Source: Pseudonocardia ammonioxydans
GTDB taxonomy: Bacteria > Actinomycetota > Actinomycetes > Mycobacteriales > Pseudonocardiaceae
Assembly: GCF_900115005.1 (NCBI RefSeq)
Contig: NZ_FOUY01000010.1
Span: 1-64,000, forward strand
Direction of reading: 5' to 3'
DNA length: 64,000 bases
Part shown: in pieces, positions 33,467 to 41,767 of the stretch
Numbering within the stretch: the stretch's first letter is position 1
Layout of the letters: the number at the start of each line of letters is the position of its first letter
Position numbers and translations under genes: made by a program
The notes under the pieces: model-generated
Seen by the model: only the letters and a program-made list of their open reading frames with translations
Told to the model about the DNA's origin: nothing
The model's database searches: none

Positions 33467-34566
33467 GGATCGCCGAGATCCACGTCCACCGGCACCGCCT
33501 GGCGATGCGCGACGGGCCCTACACGCTCGCGCACACCGAGGTCCGCTCCCTGTCGACGGTGCTGGTCGAGGTCGTGGCCGACGACGGGCTCGTCGGCTGG
33601 GGCGAGACCTGCCCGATCGGCCCCACCTATGCCGAGGCCCACGCCGCCGGGGCGGTGGCGGCGCTGGGCGAGCTGGCGCCGGGGCTGATCGGCACCGAGG
33701 TGCTGCCGGTACCGCTGCACCGCACCATGGACGGGCTGCTCCACGGCCACCGCTACGCCAAGGCCGCCGTGGACATCGCCGCGCACGACCTGCTGGGTAG
33801 GAAGCTCGGGGTCCGCGTGGCCGACCTGCTCGGCGGCGCCCTCACCGACCGCGTGCCGTCCTACTACTCCACCGTCGTCGGGCCGCCGGACGACACCGCC
33901 CGCCTCGCGGCGGAGAAGGTCGCCGAGGGGTACCCCCGCCTGCAGATCAAGATCGGCGGACGACCGGTCGAGGTCGACATCGAGGCCGTCCGCAAGGTCT
34001 GGGAGGTCGTCCGGGGTTCGGGGGTGGGCCTGGCGGTGGACGCCAACCGCAGCCTCACCACCCGGGACGCGCTGCGCCTGAGCCGCGAGTGCCCGGACAT
34101 CCCGTTCGTCCTGGAGCAGCCCTGCGACACCGTGGAGGAGCTGCGGACGATCCGCCCGCAGCTCGGCCACGGCCTCCACATGGACGAGAACGGCACCAGC
34201 CTGAACACGGTGATCACCGCCGCCGGGACCGGGCTCGTCGACGGCTTCGGCATGAAGGTCACCCGCCTCGGCGGGCTGCACCCGATGCGGGCCTTCCGCG
34301 ACCTGTGTGCGGCGCGCACCCTGCCGCACACCTGTGACGACTCCTGGGGCGGCGACGTCATCGCCGCCGCGTGCACCCATGTCGGCGCGACGGTCGCGCC
34401 GGGCCTGCTCGACGGCGTCTGGCTCGCGGCCCCGTTCATCGACGGCCACCTGGACCCGGGCAACGGGATCGGCATCGACGGCGGTCACATCACGCTGCCG
34501 CGGGGTCCCGGCCTGGGCGTCGCACCGGACCGGAGGCTGCTCGGTGCCCCGGTGGCGTCGTACTGA
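33463..34566 (+). CDS. Enolase-superfamily racemase/epimerase, hydroxyproline-betaine type
   Basis: The 367-residue protein belongs to the mandelate racemase/muconate-lactonising group. Lys163 (QIKIGG) and Lys265 (GMKVTRLGG) flank the active site as a two-base pair. Asp193, Glu218 (LEQPC) and Asp241 (MDEN) are the metal ligands. The two-lysine arrangement and the Rieske partner fit betaine 2-epimerases (HpbD type) or cis-3-hydroxyproline dehydratases. Together with the preceding oxygenase (ATGA overlap) and the proline genes 20 kb away, this suggests breakdown of plant- or algae-derived proline betaines; the substrate remains inference. Confidence 0.8.
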   Translation: MRIAEIHVHRHRLAMRDGPYTLAHTEVRSLSTVLVEVVADDGLVGWGETCPIGPTYAEAHAAGAVAALGELAPGLIGTEVLPVPLHRTMDGLLHGHRYAKAAVDIAAHDLLGRKLGVRVADLLGGALTDRVPSYYSTVVGPPDDTARLAAEKVAEGYPRLQIKIGGRPVEVDIEAVRKVWEVVRGSGVGLAVDANRSLTTRDALRLSRECPDIPFVLEQPCDTVEELRTIRPQLGHGLHMDENGTSLNTVITAAGTGLVDGFGMKVTRLGGLHPMRAFRDLCAARTLPHTCDDSWGGDVIAAACTHVGATVAPGLLDGVWLAAPFIDGHLDPGNGIGIDGGHITLPRGPGLGVAPDRRLLGAPVASY

Positions 34567-34589
34567 CCAGCGATCCGGGTGCCCAGCAG

Positions 34590-34618
34590 AAAACCCCCGA
34601 TAGCGCTGCTACCAGGGG
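34590..34618 (-). terminator. Intrinsic terminator of the tRNA-Thr gene
   Basis: On the minus strand an 11-bp stem (34618-34608 with 34604-34594, two G-U wobbles) and a three-base loop are followed by TTTT. It starts 6 bases after the encoded CCA end of the tRNA. It also lies behind the plus-strand epimerase gene, but the T-run exists only on the minus side. Confidence 0.85.
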
Positions 34619-34623
34619 CTTCG

Positions 34624-34700
34624 TGGAGCCGCCTGCGGGAATCGAACCCGCGACCTACGCATTACGAGTGCGTCGCTCTGGCCGTCTGAGCTAAGGCGGC
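34624..34700 (-). tRNA. tRNA-Thr (anticodon CGT)
   Basis: The reverse strand folds into a full cloverleaf. The acceptor stem is GCCGCCT/AGGCGGC, the D-arm is GCTC...GAGC, and the anticodon stem is ACGCA/TGCGT with loop CTCGTAA. The T-arm is GCGGG-TTCGATT-CCCGC. The anticodon CGT reads ACG (threonine). The 3' CCA is encoded (34626-34624) after discriminator T. Confidence 0.97.
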
Positions 34701-34713
34701 GTGCTGCGGAACC

Positions 34714-34719
34714 AGTGTA
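34714..34719 (-). promoter_or_regulatory. Probable -10 box of tRNA-Thr
   Basis: TACACT on the minus strand lies 13 bases upstream of the tRNA 5' end, the right place for a -10 hexamer. The -35 region is not clear. Confidence 0.5.
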
Positions 34720-34759
34720 GCGACCGCCCACCTGCGGCCCGCGCAGGGCCCCGTATCGG

Positions 34760-35911
34760 TCACCCCTGATACAGCGCGGTCATCATCGCCTCGACCGCGA
34801 TCCGCGGTTTCACGTTCTGCTCCAGGGCGTCGCGGCAGGCGAGGACGGCCTCCAACCTGCGCAACGACGACTCGGCGCCCCACTCCGCGGCCGCGACCCG
34901 GATCTCCTGCTCGCGGTCCGGGTTGGTCAGCGGCACCGGCGCGCCCGAGGCGGCGACGATCGTGTCCCGGTAGAACCCGGCCAGGTCGACCAGCGCCCGG
35001 TCGAGGGCGTCGCGCTGGGTGCGGGTGGCGCGGCTCTTCTGCCGTTTCTCCAGGTCGCGCTCGGCCGCCTTCGCCGACCGGGCCGCCGCGGCGGCGCCCT
35101 TGCCGGACCCGCCGGCCCCCATCGCGACGGCGAGCTCCTCGCGCTCGGCCTCGTCGCGGGAGGACCGCAGCTCGTCGGCCTCGTTCTCGGCGGAACGGAT
35201 CAGCACGTCGGCGTGGAAGAACGCGTCGCCGAGGCGGCGCAGCCGGCGCGGGACGCCGAGGATCTCCTCGCGCCGGGACCGGGCCTGCGGGTCACGCGCG
35301 AGCCGGCGGGCCCGGCCGACGTGCCCGCCGCAGACCGACGCCGCCCACTGCGCCTGGTCCGGGTCGATCCCGTCGCGTTCCCGCAGCACCCCGGCGACCG
35401 CCTCGGGGGCCGGGCTGCGCAGGTGGACCGGGCGGCAGCGGGATCGGATGGTGACCGGCACGTCGTCGGGGTGGTCCGACGGCGCGCAGAGCAGCCACAC
35501 CGTCTCCGGTGCCGGCTCCTCGATCGCCTTGAGCAGCGCGTTCGACGCCCCCTCGGTGAGCCGGTCCGCGTCGGCGATGATCACGACCTGCCAGGTCCCG
35601 GTGGCCGGGCGGCGGGCGGCCAGCTGCACCAGGGCACGCATCTCGTCGACCTTGATCGACAGGCCTTCGGGGTTGATCTCACGGACGTCGGAGTGCGTGC
35701 CGGCCAGCGTGGTCCGGCAGGCGGCGCACTCGCCGCAGCCGTGGTGCGGGCACTGCAGCGCGGCCGCGAACGCCCGCGCCGCGTTCGAACGGCCGGAGCC
35801 GGGCGGGCCGGTGAACAGCCAGGCGTGCGTCATCGCCGACGGGTCGGCCGCCGCGCCCCCGAGCTCCGCCACCGCAGCCGGCTGCCCGACGACGTCGCCC
35901 CAGACGCTCAC
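34760..35911 (-). CDS. holB: DNA polymerase III delta' subunit
   Basis: The 383-residue protein is the clamp-loader delta' subunit. It has the AAA+ P-loop-like TGPPGSGRSNAARAFAAA, where the usual Lys is Arg (delta' does not need to hydrolyse ATP). It also has a four-Cys zinc module (CPHHGCGECAACRTT), ALLKAIEEPAPETVWLLC and the TIRSRC sensor motif. A coiled-coil-like Ala/Lys/Glu insertion lies around residues 255-290. GTG 35911 overlaps the stop of the fused transporter/kinase-like gene (GTGA), matching the common tmk-holB order. Confidence 0.92.
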   Translation of the reverse strand: MSVWGDVVGQPAAVAELGGAAADPSAMTHAWLFTGPPGSGRSNAARAFAAALQCPHHGCGECAACRTTLAGTHSDVREINPEGLSIKVDEMRALVQLAARRPATGTWQVVIIADADRLTEGASNALLKAIEEPAPETVWLLCAPSDHPDDVPVTIRSRCRPVHLRSPAPEAVAGVLRERDGIDPDQAQWAASVCGGHVGRARRLARDPQARSRREEILGVPRRLRRLGDAFFHADVLIRSAENEADELRSSRDEAEREELAVAMGAGGSGKGAAAAARSAKAAERDLEKRQKSRATRTQRDALDRALVDLAGFYRDTIVAASGAPVPLTNPDREQEIRVAAAEWGAESSLRRLEAVLACRDALEQNVKPRIAVEAMMTALYQG

Positions 35912-37914
35912 GACGCACCCTCCGTGATCCCGGTCGTCGGCAGCAGCGGCAGCACGCCCTCGACCACGCGGGCCGCCACCTCGTCCTCGGTGCCGTCGGC
36001 GTCGACGACGACGCTGCGCTGCGGCTCCTGCGTGGCCACCGTGCGGGCCAGCAGCTTCTGCACCCGCGCGTGCTCGACCCCGGCCACCCCGGCGTCGGCG
36101 CGGGCGCCGGGGGCGCGGTCGAGCAGCACCGACAGGTCCGGACGCAACCCGCCGGTGGCCCAGCGGGCGAGGTGCTCGAGCTCGCCGTCGTCCGGGCCGT
36201 CGCCGATCTGCTCGGCCGCGGCGCCGAACCGGGCGAGCGGGCTGGCCATGAACCGTTCCATGACGACGACCGCACCCCCGTCGAGCGCCGGGCGCACCTC
36301 GCGTTCCACCAGGTCGGCCCGGACCGCCGCGGCGGCGAGCGCCTTCGCCCGCAGGCCGGCCAGGTCGGCCTCGCGGGTCGCGGCGGTCCAGCGGGCGGCG
36401 TCCTGCGCGCCGGGGCCGGGCTCCACCACCCGGTGCCCGCGCTCGCGCAGGGCGGCGGCGAGCCGGGCGGCCTGCACGGCCGTCTCTTCCGGGGTGGCCC
36501 CCTCGACCGCGACCAGCACCCCCGACCCGGTCCGCTGCTGCCCGGAGCGCAGCGCGCCGACCAGGTCCTTGACCAGCGGCTCGAACCGGCGCTCGTCCAT
36601 CTGCCGGTAGGCGAGCATCCCGACCACCGCCGCCACGATCCCGCCGCCGGCCAGCACGAACCGGGTGCCGTCGACGACGAACGCGGCGCCCCCGATCGTC
36701 AGCGTGCGGGTGGCGACGACCCCGACCACGACCGGCACCAGCGACATCGAGCCGAGCAGCACCAGCCGCACCAGCGACTGGACGAACGCGTTGATCCGGC
36801 CGCGGATCCCGTCGGCCACCTGGGTCCCGATGATCGTGAGGCCGGTGAGGAAGGCGATCCCGGCGAACGCGCCGACCAGCATCACCGCGGCGATCGCCAT
36901 GAACAGGTGCACCGCGACCGCGACGACGATCAGCGACAGCCCGGCCGCGACGATCGCGGTGCCGAACAGGCGGTTGTGCGGCAGCCGCTGCGCCAGCCGC
37001 GGACCGATGCCCATACCGATCGCGAGCCCGCCGAACACGGCCACGAACAGCACCGAGTACGCGGCGTCGCCGCCACCGAGGCTCGCCGCGTAGAGCTTCG
37101 CGGTGGCGATCACCGCGCCGCCCGCGGCGAACGCGCCGATGATGCCGACGACCAGGCCGCGGACCAACGGCGTGTCGACGACGAACCGGAAGCCGTCCCG
37201 CAGCAGGAACAGCATCGACGGCGGTGCCTCCCGCCGGTCCTCGGCCACGGCCCGCCCGGAGATCTCGGGGATGCGCAGCAGCACCACGAGCGCCGAGAAC
37301 AGGAACACGAACGAGTTCAGGAACAGTGCCACGTTCACCGCGGCGACCGGGTCCCCCTCGCCGACCAGCGGTGCGATCTTGGTGACCAGGGCGAACAGGC
37401 CGGCCCCGCCGAGCACGGCCACGCCGTAGGTGACGACCAGCCCCAGCTGCGCGGCGGCCTCCATCTGGTCGGGGCGGCGCAGCAGGTTCGGGACCGCCGC
37501 GTCCTTCGCCGGGATCCAGAACATCGTGCACAGCTCGATCAGCAGGGTGACCACCAGCAGCCACCACAGCGACCCGGCGAACGGGACCGAGGCCAGCAGC
37601 CCGAACTTCACCAGGTCGCAGGTGACCATCACCTTGCGCCGGTCGAAGCGGTCGGCGAGCACCCCGGCCAGCGGCCCGAACAGCAGCGACGGGACGAGCT
37701 TGGTCGCCACGACGCCACCGAGGGCGAAGCTCTGCGCGGTGTAGCCGGCACCGGCCGTCAGGTGGGTGGCCAGCGACGTGAGCGCCAGCAGCGACATCCA
37801 CTCGCCGGTGGAGGTCAGCGCGGTGACCGACCAGAGCCTGCGGAACGCGGGGATCGCGAGCACCGACGACACGCGGTGCGCGGTCGAGGCCGGGGAGGGT
37901 TGCGGTGACACCAT
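35908..37914 (-). CDS. MFS transporter fused to a degenerate thymidylate-kinase-like domain
   Basis: Residues about 15-435 of this 668-residue protein form a 12-helix MFS transporter (VLADRFDRRKVMV is motif A). Residues about 466-668 resemble thymidylate kinase in layout and position next to holB. The P-loop, normally EG-x-DG-x-GKST, reads EGATPEETAV (471-480) without the catalytic Lys, and the DR(Y/F) motif is ERFMASPLARFG. MFS-thymidylate kinase fusions are known in actinobacteria; here kinase activity is doubtful, and a second tmk is expected elsewhere. ATG 37914 follows GGAGGTGGA, better than the ATG at 37956. Confidence 0.85.
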   Translation of the reverse strand: MVSPQPSPASTAHRVSSVLAIPAFRRLWSVTALTSTGEWMSLLALTSLATHLTAGAGYTAQSFALGGVVATKLVPSLLFGPLAGVLADRFDRRKVMVTCDLVKFGLLASVPFAGSLWWLLVVTLLIELCTMFWIPAKDAAVPNLLRRPDQMEAAAQLGLVVTYGVAVLGGAGLFALVTKIAPLVGEGDPVAAVNVALFLNSFVFLFSALVVLLRIPEISGRAVAEDRREAPPSMLFLLRDGFRFVVDTPLVRGLVVGIIGAFAAGGAVIATAKLYAASLGGGDAAYSVLFVAVFGGLAIGMGIGPRLAQRLPHNRLFGTAIVAAGLSLIVVAVAVHLFMAIAAVMLVGAFAGIAFLTGLTIIGTQVADGIRGRINAFVQSLVRLVLLGSMSLVPVVVGVVATRTLTIGGAAFVVDGTRFVLAGGGIVAAVVGMLAYRQMDERRFEPLVKDLVGALRSGQQRTGSGVLVAVEGATPEETAVQAARLAAALRERGHRVVEPGPGAQDAARWTAATREADLAGLRAKALAAAAVRADLVEREVRPALDGGAVVVMERFMASPLARFGAAAEQIGDGPDDGELEHLARWATGGLRPDLSVLLDRAPGARADAGVAGVEHARVQKLLARTVATQEPQRSVVVDADGTEDEVAARVVEGVLPLLPTTGITEGAS

Positions 37915-37946
37915 CGCCGCTCCACCTCCTGACCCGTTGCCGCAGC

Positions 37947-37970
37947 CCGGGAACACCGCCGTGTTCCCGG
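37947..37970 (-). terminator. Hairpin terminator after the gene at 38018
   Basis: A perfect 10-bp stem (CCGGGAACAC/GTGTTCCCGG) with loop CGCC lies 48 bases after the stop of the minus-strand gene at 38018 and before the start of the transporter fusion. No T-run follows. Confidence 0.65.
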
Positions 37971-38017
37971 CCGGTCCTGCCAGGGTAGTCGGGGGGACCG
38001 ACGGATCCGCCCGGGCC

Positions 38018-38635
38018 TCAGACGATCGTCGACAGCGTGTGGACGATGATCACGAGGTAGATCCCCACGAAGAACAGCGTGAACACCCGCGACCCGGTAC
38101 GGCCGCGGGTGAGCCGGGAGAAGCCGACCAGGCCGGGCTCGAGGTCGACCCGGGGACGCGCGGAGACCGCGGGCGGCCGGTAGACGGGGCCGTCGTCGGC
38201 TGCCGCGGCACGCGGGCGGCGCGGGCCGTGCGGGCCCGGTGCGGTCCGCTCCGGGGGCCGGCGGGGCCGCGGTGGCGCGGCCGGGGCCGGCTCCGGGGTG
38301 CGGGGCGGGCGGGGGGCCGGGACGGAGTCCACGGAGGACGACCGCGGGGTGTCCGGGGTGGACTCCTCCTCCGCGGCGGCGGGCTCGGCAGCGGGCTCCA
38401 CAGCAGTCTCCGCAGCGGGCTCCACGGTGAGCTCACCCTGATCGACCGGATCGGCGGCGGGCGCGGCGGGTTCCTCGGTGCCCGGCTCCGCGACGGGCGC
38501 GGCCCGCACCGCGGCCGCACGCTCCCGGGCGGACCTCCGTTCCGCCTCGCGCTGCGCGACGAGCCGCGCCACGCCCCAGCGCCCGTCGTCGGCGGGGGCC
38601 GGCGCGGTGCGCCTGGTCCTCCACCGCACGGCCAT
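38018..38635 (-). CDS. Tail-anchored disordered protein, family not recognised
   Basis: The 205-residue protein begins with a basic segment (MAVRWRTRRTAPAP), then an Arg/Glu helix (VARLVAQREAERRSARERAA) and a long Ala/Pro/Glu-rich disordered region with VEPAAE repeats. A basic patch and a single C-terminal membrane helix (VFTLFFVGIYLVIIVHTLST) follow. The order suggests a cytoplasmic tail anchored by its C-terminus. It lies downstream of the ponA2-like gene on the same strand, with a terminator between them. Function unknown. Confidence 0.7.
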   Translation of the reverse strand: MAVRWRTRRTAPAPADDGRWGVARLVAQREAERRSARERAAAVRAAPVAEPGTEEPAAPAADPVDQGELTVEPAAETAVEPAAEPAAAEEESTPDTPRSSSVDSVPAPRPPRTPEPAPAAPPRPRRPPERTAPGPHGPRRPRAAAADDGPVYRPPAVSARPRVDLEPGLVGFSRLTRGRTGSRVFTLFFVGIYLVIIVHTLSTIV

Positions 38636-38700
38636 TCCCGCATGCTAGGGCCGCAGCGGAGCCGGCGTCGCCCTCGACGGACGGCACGCCGGGCACTGGC

Positions 38701-38723
38701 CCCCGGCCGGGTGACGGCCGGGG
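38701..38723 (-). terminator. Hairpin terminator of the ponA2-like gene
   Basis: CCCCGGCC/GGCCGGGG pairs perfectly over 8 bp around a 7-base loop, directly after the stop codon of the penicillin-binding protein gene. Confidence 0.7.
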
Positions 38724-38724
38724 A

Positions 38725-41127
38725 TCAGCCGCCGTCCGGCGGCGGGCCGCCCTCGGGCTCGCCGCCCTCCGGCGCGCCCCCGTCCGGGCCGGGTGGCGGC
38801 CCCTCCGCGGGCGGGCCGGTCGGCAGCGGCGGCGGCGCAGGCACCGTGCCGCTGCTGACCTGCAGGGTCACCGCCTCCCCCGGCAGCGCCGCACCACGGG
38901 GCTCCTGGCCGACGACCGTCCCCTCGGGAGCGCGGTTGTCCACCGTCCGGGTCGACACCTGCCAGCCGGCGCCCTCGAGCTCACCGCGGGCGTCACCGGC
39001 CGCGCGGCCGACGACGTCCGGGATCCGGGACTCGGCGCCACCGTCGAGGTAGCGGGGGTCCGTCGGCGGCAACGGTGTCGGCGGGGTGCCCTCGACCAGT
39101 GGCTTCACCGCGCCGTACCAGGTCCGGGCGGGCGTCTTGCCACCGAAGATGTTGCCCTCACCGCAGGCGAACGGGGCACCGCCGCCGTCGCACAGCGGAC
39201 GCGGGGAGTTCCCGTTGTCGAACGTGATCACCGCGCCGGACATCTCGGGGATCGCGCCGAGGAACGCCGCCGACTTGTGCTGCTGGGTGGTCCCGGTCTT
39301 GCCGGCCATCGGGCGGGTCCAGCCGGCGGCCTGGGCCGCGGCCGCGGAGGTGCCGTTGATGTCGTCCTTGCTCATCCCGTGGACCAGCGTGTTCGCCAGA
39401 CCGGGGTCGACCACCTGCTCGCAGGGTTCCTCGGTGATCGGGACGTTCTCCCCGTTCGCGTCGGTGATCGACTCGATCGGCGTCGGCGGGCACCAGGTCC
39501 CCTCGGAGAACAGCGTCGCGCCCACGTTGGCCATCTCCAGCACGCTGGTCGGCGTCACGCCCAGGGTGAACGACGCCAGCTCCTGCTCCTTGATCACCTC
39601 GGCGATCGAGCGGTCGGTGCGCTTGCCGCTGCCCGGGTCCACGAACGGGGTGGTGGCCAGCGACCGCAGCCCGAGCCGGACGGACATGTCGACCACGTCC
39701 GGGACCCCGGTGAACTCCTCGAGCTTGATGAACGCGGTGTTCGGCGACTGCGCCAGCGCGTCGGTCATGCTCATCCGCGCCGGCAGCCCCTCGCTGGCGT
39801 TGCCGACCGGGATCGGGCGACCGCTGCCGTCGACGTAGATCGGTGAGGCGTAGCCCGAGGGCGGCACCTGCATCGAGTAGTTGATGCCGAGGCCCTTCTC
39901 CAGCGCGGTGGCCGCGGTGAAGATCTTGTACGTCGACCCGGCGCCCAGGTTGACCGGCTGGAACGGCAGGCCGTAGCTGGTCTCGTACTCGTCGGCGTTG
40001 AGACCGAACGTCCGGCTGGACCCCATGGCCAGCACCCGGTGCGCCTCCTTGCCCGGCTGCACCAGCGACATCACGTTGGCGACGTTCGGGGCGTCCGGCG
40101 GGACCTCCTTGTTCAGCGAGGCCTTGACCTGCTCCATCGCCCGCCGGTCCAGGGTCGTGCGGATCGTGTAGCCGCCGCGGGTGATCTGCTCCTCGGTGAA
40201 GCCCGCCTCGGTCAGGTACTGGACGACGTACTTGCAGAAGAAGCCGGTGTCGCCGGCGCCGTTGCAGCCGTTCGGCACCCGGACCAGCGGGTCGGCGACG
40301 CCGAGCGGGGCGGCCGTCGCCTGGCGCGCCTGGGCGTCGTCGATCATGCCCTGCTGGCGCATCTGGTCGATCACCAGATTGCGCCGCTGGGTCGCGGTGT
40401 CCGGGTTCTGCACCGGGTCGAACTGGGTGGTCGAGCGGACCATGCCGGCCAGCAGCGCGGCCTGCGGGATCGACAGCTTGTCCGGTGTGGTGTTGAAGTA
40501 GGTCCGGGCCGCCGCCGCGACCCCGTAGCTGCCGTTCCCCAGGAAGACGATGTTGAGGTAGCGGTTGAGGATCTCGTCCTTGGACAGCTGGCGCTCCAGC
40601 TGCAACGCGATCCGCGCCTCCTTCAGCTTCCGGGCCGGGGTCTGCTCGGTCGCCTTGAGCCGCTCGGCCTCGGTCTGGGCGTCGACGTAGAGCATGTAGT
40701 TCTTGACGTACTGCTGGGTCAGCGTGGACGCGCCCTGCACGACGTCCCCGGACGCGGAGTTCGCGACGACCGCGCGCAGCGTGCCCTGCCAGTCGACGCC
40801 CTCGTGGTCGTAGAACCGGCGGTCCTCGATCGCCAGGATCGCCGCCTTCATGGCCGGCGAGATCTGCTCGTTGGGGACCTCGGTGCGGTTCTGGTCGAAC
40901 AGGTAGGCGAGCGGCTGCCCGTCGGAGTCGGTGACCGTGGTCGTCAGCGGGGCCGGGTTGTTCACCAGATCGACCGAACTGGACGTGACGCTGTCACCGG
41001 CCTCGTTGGACAGCATCCCGAGACCACCGGCCAGCGGGAACACCATCCCTGCGGTCACCACACCGAGCAGAACGCACAGGCCCGCGAGCACACCGATCGG
41101 GCGGAGCAGGCGCCGGGGGAACCTCAC
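38725..41127 (-). CDS. ponA2: Bifunctional class A penicillin-binding protein with PASTA domain
   Basis: The 800-residue protein has an N-terminal membrane helix (about 8-30) and a GT51 transglycosylase domain with catalytic Glu101 in IEDRRFYDHEGVDW and GASTLTQQYVKN. The transpeptidase domain has the active-site triad motifs Ser398-x-x-Lys401 (GAGSTYKIF), Ser461-Pro-Asn463 and Lys610-Thr-Gly. A PASTA domain (IPDVVGRAAGDARGELEGAG) and a Pro/Gly-rich tail follow. It polymerises and crosslinks peptidoglycan outside the membrane. It is divergent from whiB4, as Rv3682 is from Rv3681c in M. tuberculosis. The GTG at 41127 has a weak ribosome binding site, so the start is tentative. Confidence 0.92.
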   Translation of the reverse strand: MRFPRRLLRPIGVLAGLCVLLGVVTAGMVFPLAGGLGMLSNEAGDSVTSSSVDLVNNPAPLTTTVTDSDGQPLAYLFDQNRTEVPNEQISPAMKAAILAIEDRRFYDHEGVDWQGTLRAVVANSASGDVVQGASTLTQQYVKNYMLYVDAQTEAERLKATEQTPARKLKEARIALQLERQLSKDEILNRYLNIVFLGNGSYGVAAAARTYFNTTPDKLSIPQAALLAGMVRSTTQFDPVQNPDTATQRRNLVIDQMRQQGMIDDAQARQATAAPLGVADPLVRVPNGCNGAGDTGFFCKYVVQYLTEAGFTEEQITRGGYTIRTTLDRRAMEQVKASLNKEVPPDAPNVANVMSLVQPGKEAHRVLAMGSSRTFGLNADEYETSYGLPFQPVNLGAGSTYKIFTAATALEKGLGINYSMQVPPSGYASPIYVDGSGRPIPVGNASEGLPARMSMTDALAQSPNTAFIKLEEFTGVPDVVDMSVRLGLRSLATTPFVDPGSGKRTDRSIAEVIKEQELASFTLGVTPTSVLEMANVGATLFSEGTWCPPTPIESITDANGENVPITEEPCEQVVDPGLANTLVHGMSKDDINGTSAAAAQAAGWTRPMAGKTGTTQQHKSAAFLGAIPEMSGAVITFDNGNSPRPLCDGGGAPFACGEGNIFGGKTPARTWYGAVKPLVEGTPPTPLPPTDPRYLDGGAESRIPDVVGRAAGDARGELEGAGWQVSTRTVDNRAPEGTVVGQEPRGAALPGEAVTLQVSSGTVPAPPPLPTGPPAEGPPPGPDGGAPEGGEPEGGPPPDGG

Positions 41128-41287
41128 GGGGAGCCAGCCTACGGCCCGCGGCGTCAGTAGCCCGTCAGGTGCGTGTCCCCCGGGTTGCGTAGTTTTGCGC
41201 GCTGCCCCGCGCCGCCGCGCCTCCCGAGAATCGAGCCATCGCACCGCGGGCCCCCGAGCAGCCCGCCCGGCACGGGAGGCACACCCC

Positions 41288-41767
41288 ATGACCGCGCACC
41301 CCGAGATCACCCGCATCGGCCCCCGGCGTGTCGGGAAGCCCCGGCTGCAGCCCGCCGGACGCCGGCCGTCCGGCCCGGTCTGGAACTGGCGGGTCGCCGC
41401 CCGCTGCCGCACCGAGAACGCCGAGGACCTCTTCGTCTCCGGCGCCGACCAGCGCCGGGTCCGGGACTTCTGCCTCGCCTGCCCGGTCCGCACCGAGTGC
41501 CTGGCGCACGCGCTCGACCAGCAGGTCGAGTTCGGCGTCTGGGGCGGGATGACCGAACGGGAACGACGGGCGGTGCTGCGGCGACGACCGGAGGTCACCG
41601 ACTGGGCGGGCCTGCTCGGCCGGGCACGCACCGATCACTACGCCGTGCGGGACCACGCTGCCGTACGGGACCACGACGCCGTGCGAGACCACGATGCCGT
41701 ACGGGCGACTGTGCCGGGCGGATCCGCGGAGCCCGACCCCGCTACCTTCCCCGCGTGCTCGACTTGA
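41288..41767 (+). CDS. whiB4: WhiB-family iron-sulfur transcription factor, WhiB4-like
   Basis: The 159-residue protein has the four Wbl cysteines: Cys40, and the Cys62-x2-Cys65-x5-Cys71 cluster (CLACPVRTEC). It also has the GVWGG turn at 84-88 and the basic TERERRAVLRRR segment. These predict a redox- or NO-sensitive [4Fe-4S] protein that binds DNA or the sigma factor. Synteny with ponA2 and the two ArsA-like ATPases identifies it as the WhiB4 counterpart. The C-terminus is extended by ~55 residues including a repeat of (A/D)AVRDH units. ATG 41288 follows GGGAGG. Its 3' end overlaps the methyltransferase gene by 13 bases. Confidence 0.9.
   Translation: MTAHPEITRIGPRRVGKPRLQPAGRRPSGPVWNWRVAARCRTENAEDLFVSGADQRRVRDFCLACPVRTECLAHALDQQVEFGVWGGMTERERRAVLRRRPEVTDWAGLLGRARTDHYAVRDHAAVRDHDAVRDHDAVRATVPGGSAEPDPATFPACST
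41642..41704 (+). repeat. Three and a half tandem 18-bp units in the whiB4 3' end
   Basis: Units begin at 41642, 41660, 41678 and 41696 and encode AVRDHA/AVRDHD. Unit length keeps the frame. Such a tail is not part of the Wbl core. Confidence 0.85.

Noticed and set aside
38698-38714. Apparent further copy of the TCACCCGG-type motif after the penicillin-binding protein gene
   Set aside because: Only the right arm fits, and the bases belong to a perfect hairpin at 38701-38723 directly after a stop codon, so a terminator explains it.
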